Assembly (NCBI RefSeq): GCF_044904665.1
Contig: NZ_JADIKM010000003.1
Span: forward strand, 835,273-899,272
From: Dyella_A ginsengisoli
GTDB taxonomy: Bacteria; Pseudomonadota; Gammaproteobacteria; Xanthomonadales; Rhodanobacteraceae
Direction: 5' to 3'
DNA length: 64,000 bases
Part shown: positions 27,327 to 36,078 of the stretch, in pieces
How the letters are laid out: the number at the start of each line of letters is the position of its first letter
Position numbering within the stretch: the first letter of the stretch is position 1
Position numbers and translations under genes: made by a program
Notes under the pieces: generated by a model
Told to the model about the DNA's origin: nothing
Database searches by the model: none
Seen by the model: the letters and a program-made list of their open reading frames with translations, nothing else

Positions 27327-28184
27327 TCATCCCCGGGCGCCAGCCTCGGCCGCTTCCAGGGTATTTTCCATCAGCGTGGCGACGGTCATCGGGCCGACGC
27401 CGCCGGGTACCGGGGTGATCCAGCTGGCGCGCTCGGCAGCGGGGGCGAACTCGACGTCGCCCACCAGCCGGCCATCGTCCAGCCGGTTGATGCCCACGTC
27501 GATCACCACCGCGCCGGGCTTGATCCACTCGCCCTTGACCAGCCCCGGCTTGCCGACCGCCACGATCACGATGTCGGCCTGCCGCACGAAGCCTTCCAGG
27601 TCGCGGGTGAAGCGGTGACAGCAGGTGGTGGTGCAGCCGGCGATCAACAGCTCCAGCGCCAGCGGCCGGCCGACGTGGTTGGACACGCCCACCACCACCG
27701 CATGCTGGCCGCGCACCGGACGATCGGTGTGGCCGAGCAGTGTCATCACGCCCTTGGGCGTGCAAGGGCGCAGGCCGAAGCGGCGAAGCGCGAGGCGGCC
27801 GACGTTCACCGCCTGGAAACCGTCCACATCCTTGAACGGATCGATGCGGTCGACCAGCGCGTCCTCGTCGATGTGCGGCGGCAGCGGTGACTGCACCAGG
27901 ATGCCGTGCACCTCGGGATCGGCGTTGAGCCGGTCGATCAGGGCAAACAGCTCATCCTGAGTGGTGGCCGAGGGCAGGTCGAAGTCGAACGAGCGAAAGC
28001 CCACCTGGTGGCAAGCCTTGCGCTTGTTGCGCACGTAGACCGAGGAAGCCGCGTCGTCGCCCACCAGCACCACCGCCAGGCCCGGCGCTGCGAGGCCGGC
28101 AGCCTGGCGCTCGGCCACTCGCCGGGCGATGCGCTCCAGCAGTTCCTGCGCGATGCGTTTGCCGTCGAGGATGCGTGCGCTCAT
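27327..28184 (-). CDS. folD: Methylenetetrahydrofolate dehydrogenase/cyclohydrolase
   Basis: A 285-residue bifunctional FolD, interconverting 5,10-methylene-, 5,10-methenyl- and 10-formyl-THF. Signatures: YVRNKRKACHQVG with the catalytic lysine, QSPLPPHID, and GVSNHVGRPLALELL (NADP site; the usual VGRSNIVGKP is here VGVSNHVGRP). The ending TPVPGGVGPMTVATL is canonical. Encoded about 100 bp from guaB, linking one-carbon and purine metabolism. Confidence 0.95.
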   Translation of the reverse strand: MSARILDGKRIAQELLERIARRVAERQAAGLAAPGLAVVLVGDDAASSVYVRNKRKACHQVGFRSFDFDLPSATTQDELFALIDRLNADPEVHGILVQSPLPPHIDEDALVDRIDPFKDVDGFQAVNVGRLALRRFGLRPCTPKGVMTLLGHTDRPVRGQHAVVVGVSNHVGRPLALELLIAGCTTTCCHRFTRDLEGFVRQADIVIVAVGKPGLVKGEWIKPGAVVIDVGINRLDDGRLVGDVEFAPAAERASWITPVPGGVGPMTVATLMENTLEAAEAGARG

Positions 28185-28251
28185 GATCGTGCCCTACCAG
28201 TCCAGCCGAGCATTATCGCGGCTGGCCGCCGACCACACAAACGCCCGCGCC

Positions 28252-28827
28252 ATGCCGATATCAAAACCGGACATCGACACGACTTTCCTGCAAGACGACC
28301 GGCTCCTCCTGCGCCCCTGGCGCCTGGCCGACGCCCCGGCCATGGCAGAGGCAGTCCGGGAATCGGTCGATAGTTTCCAGCCCTGGTTGAACTGGTGCAG
28401 CGCCGACTACGGACTGGAGGACGCTCTCGCTCATATTCGCGCCTGCGCAACCCGCTGGGTTGACGGCCAGCAGTTCGCCTTTGCTGTGTACGACCGCCAC
28501 GACGGCACCCTGGTCGGCAGCGCCGGACTGAACCAGTTCAATCGGATCCACCGCAGCGCCAATGCCGGCTACTGGACACGGCGCAGCCGGCAGGGCCAGC
28601 GACTGGCTGCCCGCGCGCTGACGATGATCGCGCGCTTCGGATTCGACGAGCTGGGGCTGGTACGGGTGGAGATCGTCGCCGAACCCGGCAACCAACCCAG
28701 TCGGCGTACGGCCGAACGGGCCGGGGCGCGCTTCGAAGCGATCGCGCGCCACCGGTTGTGGTTGCACGACCAACCGGCCGACGCGGCCGTGTACGGCCTG
28801 CTGCCGGGCGACCTGGCTGAGGACTGA
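28252..28827 (+). CDS. GNAT N-acetyltransferase, RimJ/RimL type
   Basis: A 191-residue acetyltransferase of the RimJ/RimL subgroup. LLLRPWRLADAPAMAEAV begins the fold; SANAGYWTRRSRQGQRLAARAL is the acetyl-CoA-binding region, although the usual G-x-G is weak; EPGNQPSRRTAERAGARFE is the typical final segment. Targets of such proteins are N-termini of ribosomal proteins or small amines; none can be assigned. The ATG at 28252 gives the family N-terminus. Convergent to der. Confidence 0.85.
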   Translation: MPISKPDIDTTFLQDDRLLLRPWRLADAPAMAEAVRESVDSFQPWLNWCSADYGLEDALAHIRACATRWVDGQQFAFAVYDRHDGTLVGSAGLNQFNRIHRSANAGYWTRRSRQGQRLAARALTMIARFGFDELGLVRVEIVAEPGNQPSRRTAERAGARFEAIARHRLWLHDQPADAAVYGLLPGDLAED

Positions 28828-28843
28828 GTCCGGCCTGGATGCC

Positions 28844-30241
28844 TCAGCGGCGCTTCTTCATCTCGCGGATCATGCGCTGGCGCTTGCGCATCTGCGCCTC
28901 GGTGAGCACGTTCTTCTTGCCGGCGTAGGGATTCTCGCCATCGCGGAAGTCGATCCGGATCGGCGTGCCTTCGAGCTTGAAGCGCTTGCGGAAAAAGCCT
29001 TCCAGGTAGCGCCGATAGGCCGGCGCGATGTGCTTGGTGCGGCTGCCGTGGATCACGATGGTTGGCGGATTGCTGCCACCCGGATGGGCAAAGCGCAGCT
29101 TCGGCGCGTGCCCGCGCACCAGCGGCGGCTGGTAGCTCTCGTAGGCCTTTTCCAGCGCCTTGGTCAGCTCGGACGAGCCCAGTTCGCGCGTCGCCGCAGC
29201 ATGCGCGCGCACCACGGCACGCATCAGCTCGCGCAGGCCCGAGCCGTGCAGGGCGGAGATGAACACCGTCTTGGCCCAGTCGACGAACACCAGCCGGCGT
29301 TCCAGCGCGCGCTGGCACTGATCGCGCTGGTAGGCGTCCATGCCGTCCCACTTGTTGACGGCAATCACCAGCGCCCGACCCTCGTCCATCGCCGCACCGA
29401 TCAGGGTGAGATCCTGATCAGCGAGGTTCTCGCGCGCGTCGATCAGCACCACCACCACCTGGGCGGCGGCCATCGACTGCAGCGTCTTGATCACGCTGAA
29501 CTTCTCCAGCGCCTCCTCGACGCGGGCCTTGCGCCGCACGCCGGCGGTGTCGATCAGGGTGTAGCGCTTGCCGTCGCGTTCCAGCGGCACGCGGATCGGA
29601 TCGCGGGTGGTGCCGGCCACGTCGGAGACGATCAGCCGGTCTTCGCCGAGCAGGCGATTGATCAGGGTCGACTTGCCCGCGTTCGGGCGGCCGACGATGG
29701 CCACCCGGATGCTGCCCGACTCTCCTTCGTCCAGCGCATCGGATTCTTCCGGCGGGAGCAGCGGCAGCACGGTGGCGATCAGATCGTCGGTGCCGCGGTT
29801 GTGCGCGGCCGACAACGGGAGCGTGGCGTGGATGCCGAACACCGAGAACTCGGCCATCGCGGTGGCCAGGTCCAGCCCGTCGGTCTTGTTGACGGCGGCG
29901 ATGATCGGCTTGCCGCTGCGGCGTAGCTCGCCGAGGATCACGTGATCCTGCGGCAGCAGCCCGTCGCGCGCGTCGACCACGAACACGATGATCTGCGCCT
30001 CGTCGATCGCCAGGCGCACCTGACGCGCCGTGAGCACGTCGAGCGCATCCTCGACGCCCGACAAGCCGCCGGTATCCACCACCACGAAGGGCCGCTCGCC
30101 GCTGCGGCAGACGCCGTAATGACGGTCGCGCGTGACCCCCGGCATGTCGGCGACGAGCGCGTCGCGACTGCGGGTGAGCACGTTGAAGAGGGTCGATTTA
30201 CCGACGTTGGGACGGCCAACCAGGGCGACGACGGGCAGCAT
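28844..30241 (-). CDS. der: Ribosome biogenesis GTPase Der
   Basis: A 465-residue double-GTPase required for 50S assembly. G-domain 1 has GRPNVGKST at 9-17 and NKTD; G-domain 2 has GRPNAGKST and NKWD; the C-terminal KH-like domain is followed by a basic tail (RKRQRMIREMKKRR). It is the last gene of the bamB-der segment, separated from bamB by a 212-bp gap with a terminator. Confidence 0.97.
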   Translation of the reverse strand: MLPVVALVGRPNVGKSTLFNVLTRSRDALVADMPGVTRDRHYGVCRSGERPFVVVDTGGLSGVEDALDVLTARQVRLAIDEAQIIVFVVDARDGLLPQDHVILGELRRSGKPIIAAVNKTDGLDLATAMAEFSVFGIHATLPLSAAHNRGTDDLIATVLPLLPPEESDALDEGESGSIRVAIVGRPNAGKSTLINRLLGEDRLIVSDVAGTTRDPIRVPLERDGKRYTLIDTAGVRRKARVEEALEKFSVIKTLQSMAAAQVVVVLIDARENLADQDLTLIGAAMDEGRALVIAVNKWDGMDAYQRDQCQRALERRLVFVDWAKTVFISALHGSGLRELMRAVVRAHAAATRELGSSELTKALEKAYESYQPPLVRGHAPKLRFAHPGGSNPPTIVIHGSRTKHIAPAYRRYLEGFFRKRFKLEGTPIRIDFRDGENPYAGKKNVLTEAQMRKRQRMIREMKKRR

Positions 30242-30371
30242 GATGGAGCACCTGGATTCCTATGGGCGGGTAGCCCGCGCCGGAATCGGTTTGCGCGCAA
30301 GAAAAAAGAGGAGGCGGCAGTGTAAGGCAAGACCCCGCCGGGACGCTCGATCCGCCCCGCGCCGCCGGCAA

Positions 30372-30421
30372 AAACGAGGCGGCGGCGGCACCGGATGGCT
30401 CCGGTGCACGCCGCCGCCAGA
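30372..30421 (-). terminator. Rho-independent terminator after bamB
   Basis: On the minus strand a long GC stem (GGCGGCGGCGTGCACCGG pairing with CCGGTGCCGCCGCCGCC, with one small mismatch region) is followed by CTCGTTTTT. It lies 33 bases after the bamB stop. A second smaller hairpin (GGTCCGGCC/GGCCGGACC) sits at 30427-30446. Confidence 0.75.
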
Positions 30422-30453
30422 TGGCAGGTCCGGCCAAGGCCGGACCGGACCGA

Positions 30454-31665
30454 TCAACGCATCGAGAGACGATAGGCGCCGATGTGGCCCTTGATGTCTT
30501 CGACATACACGGTGTCGCCGACCACCACCGGTTGGGCGCGGATGGCTTTCTTCGACAGGCGCTCGCGCGCGGCCAGCGCACCGTCACCGGTCTGCAGCCA
30601 GTGCACGTAGCCTTCGATGTCGCCCACTACAACGTAATTGCCCTGCACCGCCGGGCTGGTCAGCCAGCGATACTTCAGCGCGTCGTTCTTCCACTGGTCG
30701 GCACCGCCAGTCTTGTCGAACGCCCACACCTGCGACTCGTCGTTCACCGCGTAGACGGCGTTGCCGGCCACGTCCGGAGAGCCGAAGCTGGAGAACTCGC
30801 GGTTCCACAGCGGGCGGCCGCTGGGGCCGTCGATCGCTTCGAGACTGCCGTGATAAGCGGTGCTGTAGAGCGTGGTGCCATCGAGCACGACGGCGCCATC
30901 GGCGTCATTCAGGCGCTCGATGTCGGTACGGCCCTCGCCGCTGGACAGTCGCTGTTCCCACAGCTTGTCACCGGTGTCCTGGCGCAGTGCGACGAGCTTG
31001 CCGTCGTCACTGCCGAAGAACACCACGCCGTTGGCGGCGAGCAGCGGGCCGTTTCCGCGCACGCTCAGGAGCGGCACGTTGCCCTGGTCGTAAACCCAGC
31101 GGCGATCGCCGGTGGCAGCGTCCAGTCCGTAGACGCGACCGTCCTGGGTGCGAACCAGCACCAGGTCGCCGACGATCACCGGCGCGGTGATCACCTCGGA
31201 CTTGAGGTCGGCCTGCCAGCGCGGCGAGCCGTCCTTCGACGCCATGCCGTAGACGTGGCCGTCGAGCGTGCCGACGGCCAGCAGGTCGCCCGACACAGCC
31301 GGGCCGCCCGCATAGAAGGCGTCCTTGCGCTTCTTGTCGCCCCAGCCAAACCAGCCGTGGGTGCTCGACTTGGTCGACCAGATCGTCTTGCCGCTCGTCG
31401 CATCGAACGCGGCGACTTCGCCGTCGGTGCTGGCGGCATACAGCACGCCGGCCACCACCGCTGGCCGCATGCGCACACCCGAATCGCCGGCACCGTCGCC
31501 GACGCGGGCGGTCCACAGCTCGGACACCTTGGCAGTCGGCGTGAAATCCTTGGCCAGCGGCGTCGGCGGCTCGACGTTGTCCTTCTTCTTGTTATGGCAG
31601 CCGGCCAAGACGACCAGCGAGGACAAGGCGAGCAGCCATACGCATTTCTTCAAAACCGGTTTCAT
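30454..31665 (-). CDS. bamB: Outer membrane assembly lipoprotein BamB
   Basis: A 403-residue lipoprotein of the BAM complex, which folds beta-barrels into the outer membrane. The signal ends in the lipobox LAGC (Cys23). The rest is an eight-bladed PQQ-like propeller (repeats such as GEVAAFDATSGKTIW, GRVYGLDAATGDRRW), a fold that binds BamA POTRA domains and no cofactor. It overlaps the yfgM-like gene upstream by 4 bases. Confidence 0.95.
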   Translation of the reverse strand: MKPVLKKCVWLLALSSLVVLAGCHNKKKDNVEPPTPLAKDFTPTAKVSELWTARVGDGAGDSGVRMRPAVVAGVLYAASTDGEVAAFDATSGKTIWSTKSSTHGWFGWGDKKRKDAFYAGGPAVSGDLLAVGTLDGHVYGMASKDGSPRWQADLKSEVITAPVIVGDLVLVRTQDGRVYGLDAATGDRRWVYDQGNVPLLSVRGNGPLLAANGVVFFGSDDGKLVALRQDTGDKLWEQRLSSGEGRTDIERLNDADGAVVLDGTTLYSTAYHGSLEAIDGPSGRPLWNREFSSFGSPDVAGNAVYAVNDESQVWAFDKTGGADQWKNDALKYRWLTSPAVQGNYVVVGDIEGYVHWLQTGDGALAARERLSKKAIRAQPVVVGDTVYVEDIKGHIGAYRLSMR

Positions 31666-32312
31666 GCACCCTGCTTCCCGGCCGTAGCCAGATCATCGAT
31701 TTTCAGCTGCAGGGACGACCGCTGAGGTGCGTCTCCGCTCATTGCCGACAATGCCGACTGGTACGCCTTGCGCGCGTCGTCGACCCGGCCTAGCTTGACC
31801 AGCACGTCGCCGCGTAGTTCCTCGCGCAACCCTTCGTACTGCTTGCCGGTCAGCTGGCCCAGCGTCGACAGCGCATCCTCGCTCTTGCCCTGGGCGAATT
31901 GCACCTGTGCCACGCGCAGCTTGATCAGTGACTTCAGCGCGGGATCCTCGGCATGGGCAAGCGCCCAGTCGAGCGAGGAGCGCGCCTTGTCCAGCTCCTT
32001 CGCCTGCACCTGGCGCCGCGCGCGTTCACTGGTGGCGAACACCGCGTAGGTCGATTTGCCGAACTCGTTCTGCAGGCGATCGGTCAGCTGGTCCGCACTG
32101 GCGTTGTTGCCCACCGCCTCGGCCGACTGCAGCTGTTGGTACAACTGGGCAGCTGCCGCCCGATTGCTCGCCTGGTGATTGCGCCACTGCTGCCAGCCGA
32201 AGATGCCGACCAGACCGATCGCGATACCCACGACGATGGACACGCCGTTTTCGCGCAGCCACTTCTGTACGCGTTCGCTCTGTTCGTAATCGTCGTATGC
32301 GTCAAATGCCAT
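31662..32312 (-). CDS. YfgM-like TPR membrane protein
   Basis: A 216-residue protein with a short cytoplasmic N-terminus, one membrane helix (about 24-42, VSIVVGIAIGLVGIFGW) and a periplasmic tetratricopeptide region. It matches YfgM, an ancillary SecYEG subunit that helps hand proteins to periplasmic chaperones. It precedes bamB with a 4-base overlap, the conserved arrangement. About 180 bp upstream lies rodZ, where ispG and hisS would usually be found. Confidence 0.9.
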   Translation of the reverse strand: MAFDAYDDYEQSERVQKWLRENGVSIVVGIAIGLVGIFGWQQWRNHQASNRAAAAQLYQQLQSAEAVGNNASADQLTDRLQNEFGKSTYAVFATSERARRQVQAKELDKARSSLDWALAHAEDPALKSLIKLRVAQVQFAQGKSEDALSTLGQLTGKQYEGLREELRGDVLVKLGRVDDARKAYQSALSAMSGDAPQRSSLQLKIDDLATAGKQGA

Positions 32313-32495
32313 GCCATCACCATTGAAAGGTCCGCCGCCCCGCCTGCGGAGCCGGCGCCTGGATTGAGCCGAGGAAGCCGCGACGCACGGGGCGCGCGAT
32401 CAATATGGGAGCATAACCGAAACCCGCCGCCGAGCGGCAGCAAGCCAGCGCCGGCACGCGAATGTGCGTGCCTCACCGCGCGGTCCACCGAAGGC

Positions 32496-33476
32496 TCAGA
32501 CGCCGCGGGGAACGACCTTGCCGTCCTGCAGGTCGAGGCGGAAATGCGCCACGTTGGCACGACGATAGGCGTCCAGCGGTAGAGCCTCGCCATCGACACT
32601 CACCTTGGCGCCGCTGGCGTTGCCGAGGCGCACTTCCAGCGACTGGTCGCTGTGATAAGTCTTCTGGCTGCCCGCCGGAAGCAGGCCGTACTCCAGGCGC
32701 GAGCCGTCGGCCGCAATCACTTCCACCCAACTGGCATCGGCCAGCGAGAGCGCGAGGCTGTGACCGCCCGTACCCGCACCGTTCGCCACTGGAACCGATG
32801 CGACTGGCGGCTTGACGGGCTCCACGCTGATGTTGGGCACCATCGAGGCGAGCAGCGGCTGATCGTTGTCGGCATGGCTAACCGAGGGCGTGGGCGCAAC
32901 CGTCGCGGTGGCCGTGCCAGAGGAAGCGGCTGACGCGCTGCCGGCCGGCAGCTCCTGCTGCGCCACCGGCGACGCATCGAGCGGCGCGAAATGGCTGATG
33001 TCGCGATTGAGCGTGCCACGCACGCCCAGCCACACCATCGGCACAATGATCACCGCCGTCAGCACGACGTAGGTCGCCGCAGTCGCATAGCGTTCAAGCA
33101 GATAGCGCGAATGTGAAATGCCGCCGGTGGCCACCAGCTGGGGCTCTTCCTGGCGACGGATGCGCGACACCTCGGCCTGGATCAGCGCATCGTCGAGTCC
33201 GAGATGGCGCCCGTACTTGGTGATGTAGCTGCCCAGGTAGACCTGATAGTCGATGCCATCGTACTGGCCGCCTTCCAGCTGGCGCAGCACGCGCGCCGGC
33301 AACTTCAGGGCGTGGCCGCAATCCTCCAGGGCCAAACCTTTCAGCTCGCGCGCGGCGCGCAGGCAACTGCCGAAACTGGGCTCAATGGGCTGTGCGGAAG
33401 CGCTGATCGGACCGGGCGACGCGAAGAGATCCTGATCGCGGAGTTCCTGGCCTTGCGAAGGGGTCTGCTGGGTCAT
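32496..33476 (-). CDS. rodZ: RodZ-like cytoskeleton protein
   Basis: A 326-residue bitopic protein. A helix-turn-helix domain of the Xre/HTH_25 type spans about 34-105 (LRAARELKGLALEDCGHALKLP), one membrane helix lies at about 131-150, and a periplasmic domain (DUF4115-like) occupies about 240-326 after a low-complexity linker. RodZ links MreB to the elongasome and supports rod shape. It overlaps pilW by 4 bases. Confidence 0.9.
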   Translation of the reverse strand: MTQQTPSQGQELRDQDLFASPGPISASAQPIEPSFGSCLRAARELKGLALEDCGHALKLPARVLRQLEGGQYDGIDYQVYLGSYITKYGRHLGLDDALIQAEVSRIRRQEEPQLVATGGISHSRYLLERYATAATYVVLTAVIIVPMVWLGVRGTLNRDISHFAPLDASPVAQQELPAGSASAASSGTATATVAPTPSVSHADNDQPLLASMVPNISVEPVKPPVASVPVANGAGTGGHSLALSLADASWVEVIAADGSRLEYGLLPAGSQKTYHSDQSLEVRLGNASGAKVSVDGEALPLDAYRRANVAHFRLDLQDGKVVPRGV

Positions 33477-34273
33477 GGACTGGCGGATTGATCGATGGTG
33501 CGAGCCTGGTCCGAATCCGGAAACTGGCTCAGCAACCGCTGGCGGTACGATTGGGCAGCGTCCGTATTGCCCAGGCGGGATTCAATCAGGTAACCCAGCC
33601 GGTACGCGTCAGGCGACGGCCGACCGAGCGCATCGAAGCGCTGCAGGAAGGCGCGTGCGCGAAACGCATCACCGCCCTGATAAAGCAGGTTGGCAAGCTG
33701 GAACAGGGTCTCGGCGTTGTTCGGATTCTTCTGCAGCGCTTCGCGGAAATCCGCCTGCGCCGCCGCGGCGTTGTTGCTCTTGAGCTGGCACACGCCGGCA
33801 TTGGTGAGCGCCACGTCGGGCGTCTTGTAGAACGGATCGGCCACTGCCTTGCGGAAGTAGGCTTCGGCTTCCTGCGGCTTGCCCTCGCGGCAGAGGAACG
33901 CGCCGAGATTGTTGTTCGGCCCGCCCTTGGCGGGTTCCAGCGCCACGGCGCGGCGATAGTGCAGCTCGGCGTTGGGAAGGTCGTTGATGCGCTCGTAGAC
34001 CACGGCGATCACGGTGTGCGCGGGCGCATAGTTGTCGTCGAACTGCAGCGCCTTGGTGAGCTTTTCCATCGCGGTCTGCAGGTCGCCGCCTTCCAGATAG
34101 TGCTGGCCGAGCTCGGTGTGGATGCGGGCGGCGTCCTCGGCCTGCTGGGCCTTGCTGGTGCGTGGCAAGTGGTCGCCCGAACTGTCCTCGCTGCCGGATC
34201 GACTGCCGCCCGTGCTGACGCACCCGGCCAGCAGTGCGCACAACAGCACCCCCCCCCAACGATCAACCCGCAT
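33473..34273 (-). CDS. pilW: Type IV pilus biogenesis lipoprotein PilW (PilF)
   Basis: A 266-residue lipoprotein; the signal ends in LLAGC (Cys18). The mature protein has at least five TPR motifs (for example GQHYLEGGDLQTAMEKLTKAL), as in PilF/PilW, the pilotin that localises and assembles the PilQ secretin. It overlaps the rlmN 3' end by 11 bases and rodZ by 4, so the operon is tightly coupled. Confidence 0.92.
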   Translation of the reverse strand: MRVDRWGGVLLCALLAGCVSTGGSRSGSEDSSGDHLPRTSKAQQAEDAARIHTELGQHYLEGGDLQTAMEKLTKALQFDDNYAPAHTVIAVVYERINDLPNAELHYRRAVALEPAKGGPNNNLGAFLCREGKPQEAEAYFRKAVADPFYKTPDVALTNAGVCQLKSNNAAAAQADFREALQKNPNNAETLFQLANLLYQGGDAFRARAFLQRFDALGRPSPDAYRLGYLIESRLGNTDAAQSYRQRLLSQFPDSDQARTIDQSASP

Positions 34274-35414
34274 GGACAGCCCCCTGATCCAGACGCTTTT
34301 GGAATTCAGCCTGACGGCGCGTTCGATCCAGCACCTGTCCCTTCAGCTGACCGCAGGCGGCATCGATGTCGTCGCCGCGGGTGCGACGGAGCATCGTGAG
34401 AATGCCTGCATTGAGCAACTGCGTCTGGAAAGTCCGGATCGTATCGGCATCCGAACGCTCAAAACGTGTCCCAGGAAACGGATTGAACGGAATCAGGTTT
34501 ACTTTGCACGTCGGCAGGCGACGCATGAACTTGATCAGCTGCCGGGCATGCTCGGGCTGATCGTTGACACCCTTCATCAAGGTGTATTCGAAGGTGATCG
34601 AGGTGCGCGGCTTTCGCGCGATCCAGCGCTGGCAGGCCGCTTCGAGCTCGGCGAGCGGATAGCGCTTGTTGAGCGGCACCAGCTCGGTACGCAGCTCGTC
34701 GTTGGCCGCGTGCAGCGACACCGCCAGCGAGACATCGATGGTCTCGGACAGCTTGTCGATCATCGGCACCAAACCGGCCGTGGACAGCGTTACGCGCTTG
34801 GATGCCAGGCCGAAGCCCAGATCGTCACGCATCAGGCTCATCGCCTTGGTGACGTTGTCGAAATTCAGCAGCGGCTCGCCCATGCCCATCATCACCACGT
34901 TGGTGATGCGGCGATTCTGGTGCGTGATGTTGCCCAGGTACTTGGCCGCCACCCACATCTGGCCGATCACCTCGGCGGTGGACAGGTTGCGGTTGAAGCC
35001 CTGCGTCGCGGTGGAGCAGAACTGGCAGTTGAGCCCGCAGCCGACCTGGGAGGACACGCACAGCGTGCCGCGGGTCGGCTCGGGGATGTACACCGCTTCG
35101 ATGGCGTTGCCGCCATCCATGCCGAGCAGCCACTTGTGGGTGCCGTCGGCGGCGGCCTTGTCGAACAACGTCTTCGGCGGACCGACGTAGCAGGTGGCAT
35201 CGAGCTTGGCGCGCAGCGCCTTGCCCACGTCGGTCATCTTGCCGAAGTCGTCCTCAAGGTGGTGGTAGATCCACTTCATCACCTGCTCGGCGCGATACGG
35301 CTTCTCGCCGATCTGCGAGAAGAAGTCCCGCAGACCCTGGCGATCGAAATCGAGCAGATTGACCTTGCCGCCAGCGGCGTTCGGGTCGGAAGGAAGTTGC
35401 ACCACCTGGTTCAC
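34263..35414 (-). CDS. rlmN: Dual-specificity 23S rRNA/tRNA methyltransferase RlmN
   Basis: A 383-residue radical SAM enzyme making m2A at 23S rRNA A2503 and tRNA A37. The cluster motif is CGLNCQFC, preceded by CVSSQVG; the PEPTRGTLC and GMGEPLLNFDNV segments and the second catalytic cysteine region (RRTRGDDIDAACGQL) are intact. The start is the GTG at 35412-35414, preceded by GAGGT at 5-6 bases; the open frame further upstream overlaps ndk and is not coding. Confidence 0.94.
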   Translation of the reverse strand: MNQVVQLPSDPNAAGGKVNLLDFDRQGLRDFFSQIGEKPYRAEQVMKWIYHHLEDDFGKMTDVGKALRAKLDATCYVGPPKTLFDKAAADGTHKWLLGMDGGNAIEAVYIPEPTRGTLCVSSQVGCGLNCQFCSTATQGFNRNLSTAEVIGQMWVAAKYLGNITHQNRRITNVVMMGMGEPLLNFDNVTKAMSLMRDDLGFGLASKRVTLSTAGLVPMIDKLSETIDVSLAVSLHAANDELRTELVPLNKRYPLAELEAACQRWIARKPRTSITFEYTLMKGVNDQPEHARQLIKFMRRLPTCKVNLIPFNPFPGTRFERSDADTIRTFQTQLLNAGILTMLRRTRGDDIDAACGQLKGQVLDRTRRQAEFQKRLDQGAVHAG

Positions 35415-35422
35415 GGCATACC

Positions 35423-35848
35423 TCAGCGCGGAAAGATTTCCGTCTCGGCGAAGAAGTACGCGATCTCGGCCTTGGCGGTCTCGACGGCATCGGAGCCGTG
35501 CACGGCGTTGGCGTCGATCGACTCGGCGAAGTCGGCGCGGATCGTGCCCGGCTTGGCTTCCTTCGGGTTGGTCGCACCCATCAGGTCGCGATGGGCGAGC
35601 ACGGCGTTCTCGCCCTGCAGCGCGGTGATCATCACCGGGCCGGAGATCATGAACTCCACCAGCGCGTTGAAGAACGGGCGATCCTTGTGCACCGCGTAGA
35701 AGCCCTCGGCCTCCTTGCGCGACAGGTGCTTCATCTTGGCGGCCACGATCTTCAGGCCGGCCTTTTCGAAGCGGGCGTAGATCTCGCCGACCACGTTCTT
35801 GGCGACGGCGTCGGGCTTGATGATGGAAAGGGTGCGCTCCAGCGCCAT
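35423..35848 (-). CDS. ndk: Nucleoside diphosphate kinase
   Basis: A 141-residue Ndk that equalises nucleoside triphosphate pools. Start MALERTLSIIKPDAV is canonical, and the phospho-histidine lies in NAVHGSDAVETA. Length matches the bacterial family. It is the first gene of the ndk-rlmN-pilW-rodZ group, 8 bp before rlmN. Confidence 0.97.
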   Translation of the reverse strand: MALERTLSIIKPDAVAKNVVGEIYARFEKAGLKIVAAKMKHLSRKEAEGFYAVHKDRPFFNALVEFMISGPVMITALQGENAVLAHRDLMGATNPKEAKPGTIRADFAESIDANAVHGSDAVETAKAEIAYFFAETEIFPR

Positions 35849-35995
35849 ACGGGTCTGCTCCGGGATACGGGAAATGAGAAGAGGTTCGGGCCGGCAAAAC
35901 CGGCGAATTGGAACTAATTCCGACAAGGAATGCGGATTTAGCTCACGAAAGTTTGACAGATTCTAGCTCAATCGCAACCGGCCTGCTCGCCGCCG

Positions 35996-36050
35996 CAAAC
36001 GTTCGTTTGACGGCTGAGAAGCCTCCCGCGTATGCTCAAACGATCGTTTG
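35996..36050. promoter_or_regulatory. Two palindromic operators, PsrA-type
   Basis: CAAACGTTCGTTTG at 35996-36009 and CAAACGATCGTTTG at 36037-36050 (the second extended to the perfect 16-mer TCAAACGATCGTTTGA at 36036-36051) have start-to-start spacing of 41 bp, about four helical turns. They match the PsrA consensus (S-AAAC-N2-4-GTTT-S) known from Pseudomonas. They lie just upstream of the TetR-family gene and probably mediate its autoregulation. Confidence 0.75.
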
Positions 36051-36078
36051 ATTCCTGCCCCTGGCGGTGGACCTCTGC

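Noticed and set aside
35953..35958. TTGACA hexamer as a possible -35 box for the TetR gene
   Set aside because: No acceptable -10 hexamer lies 16-18 bases downstream, and the palindromic operators are further on; left unassigned.
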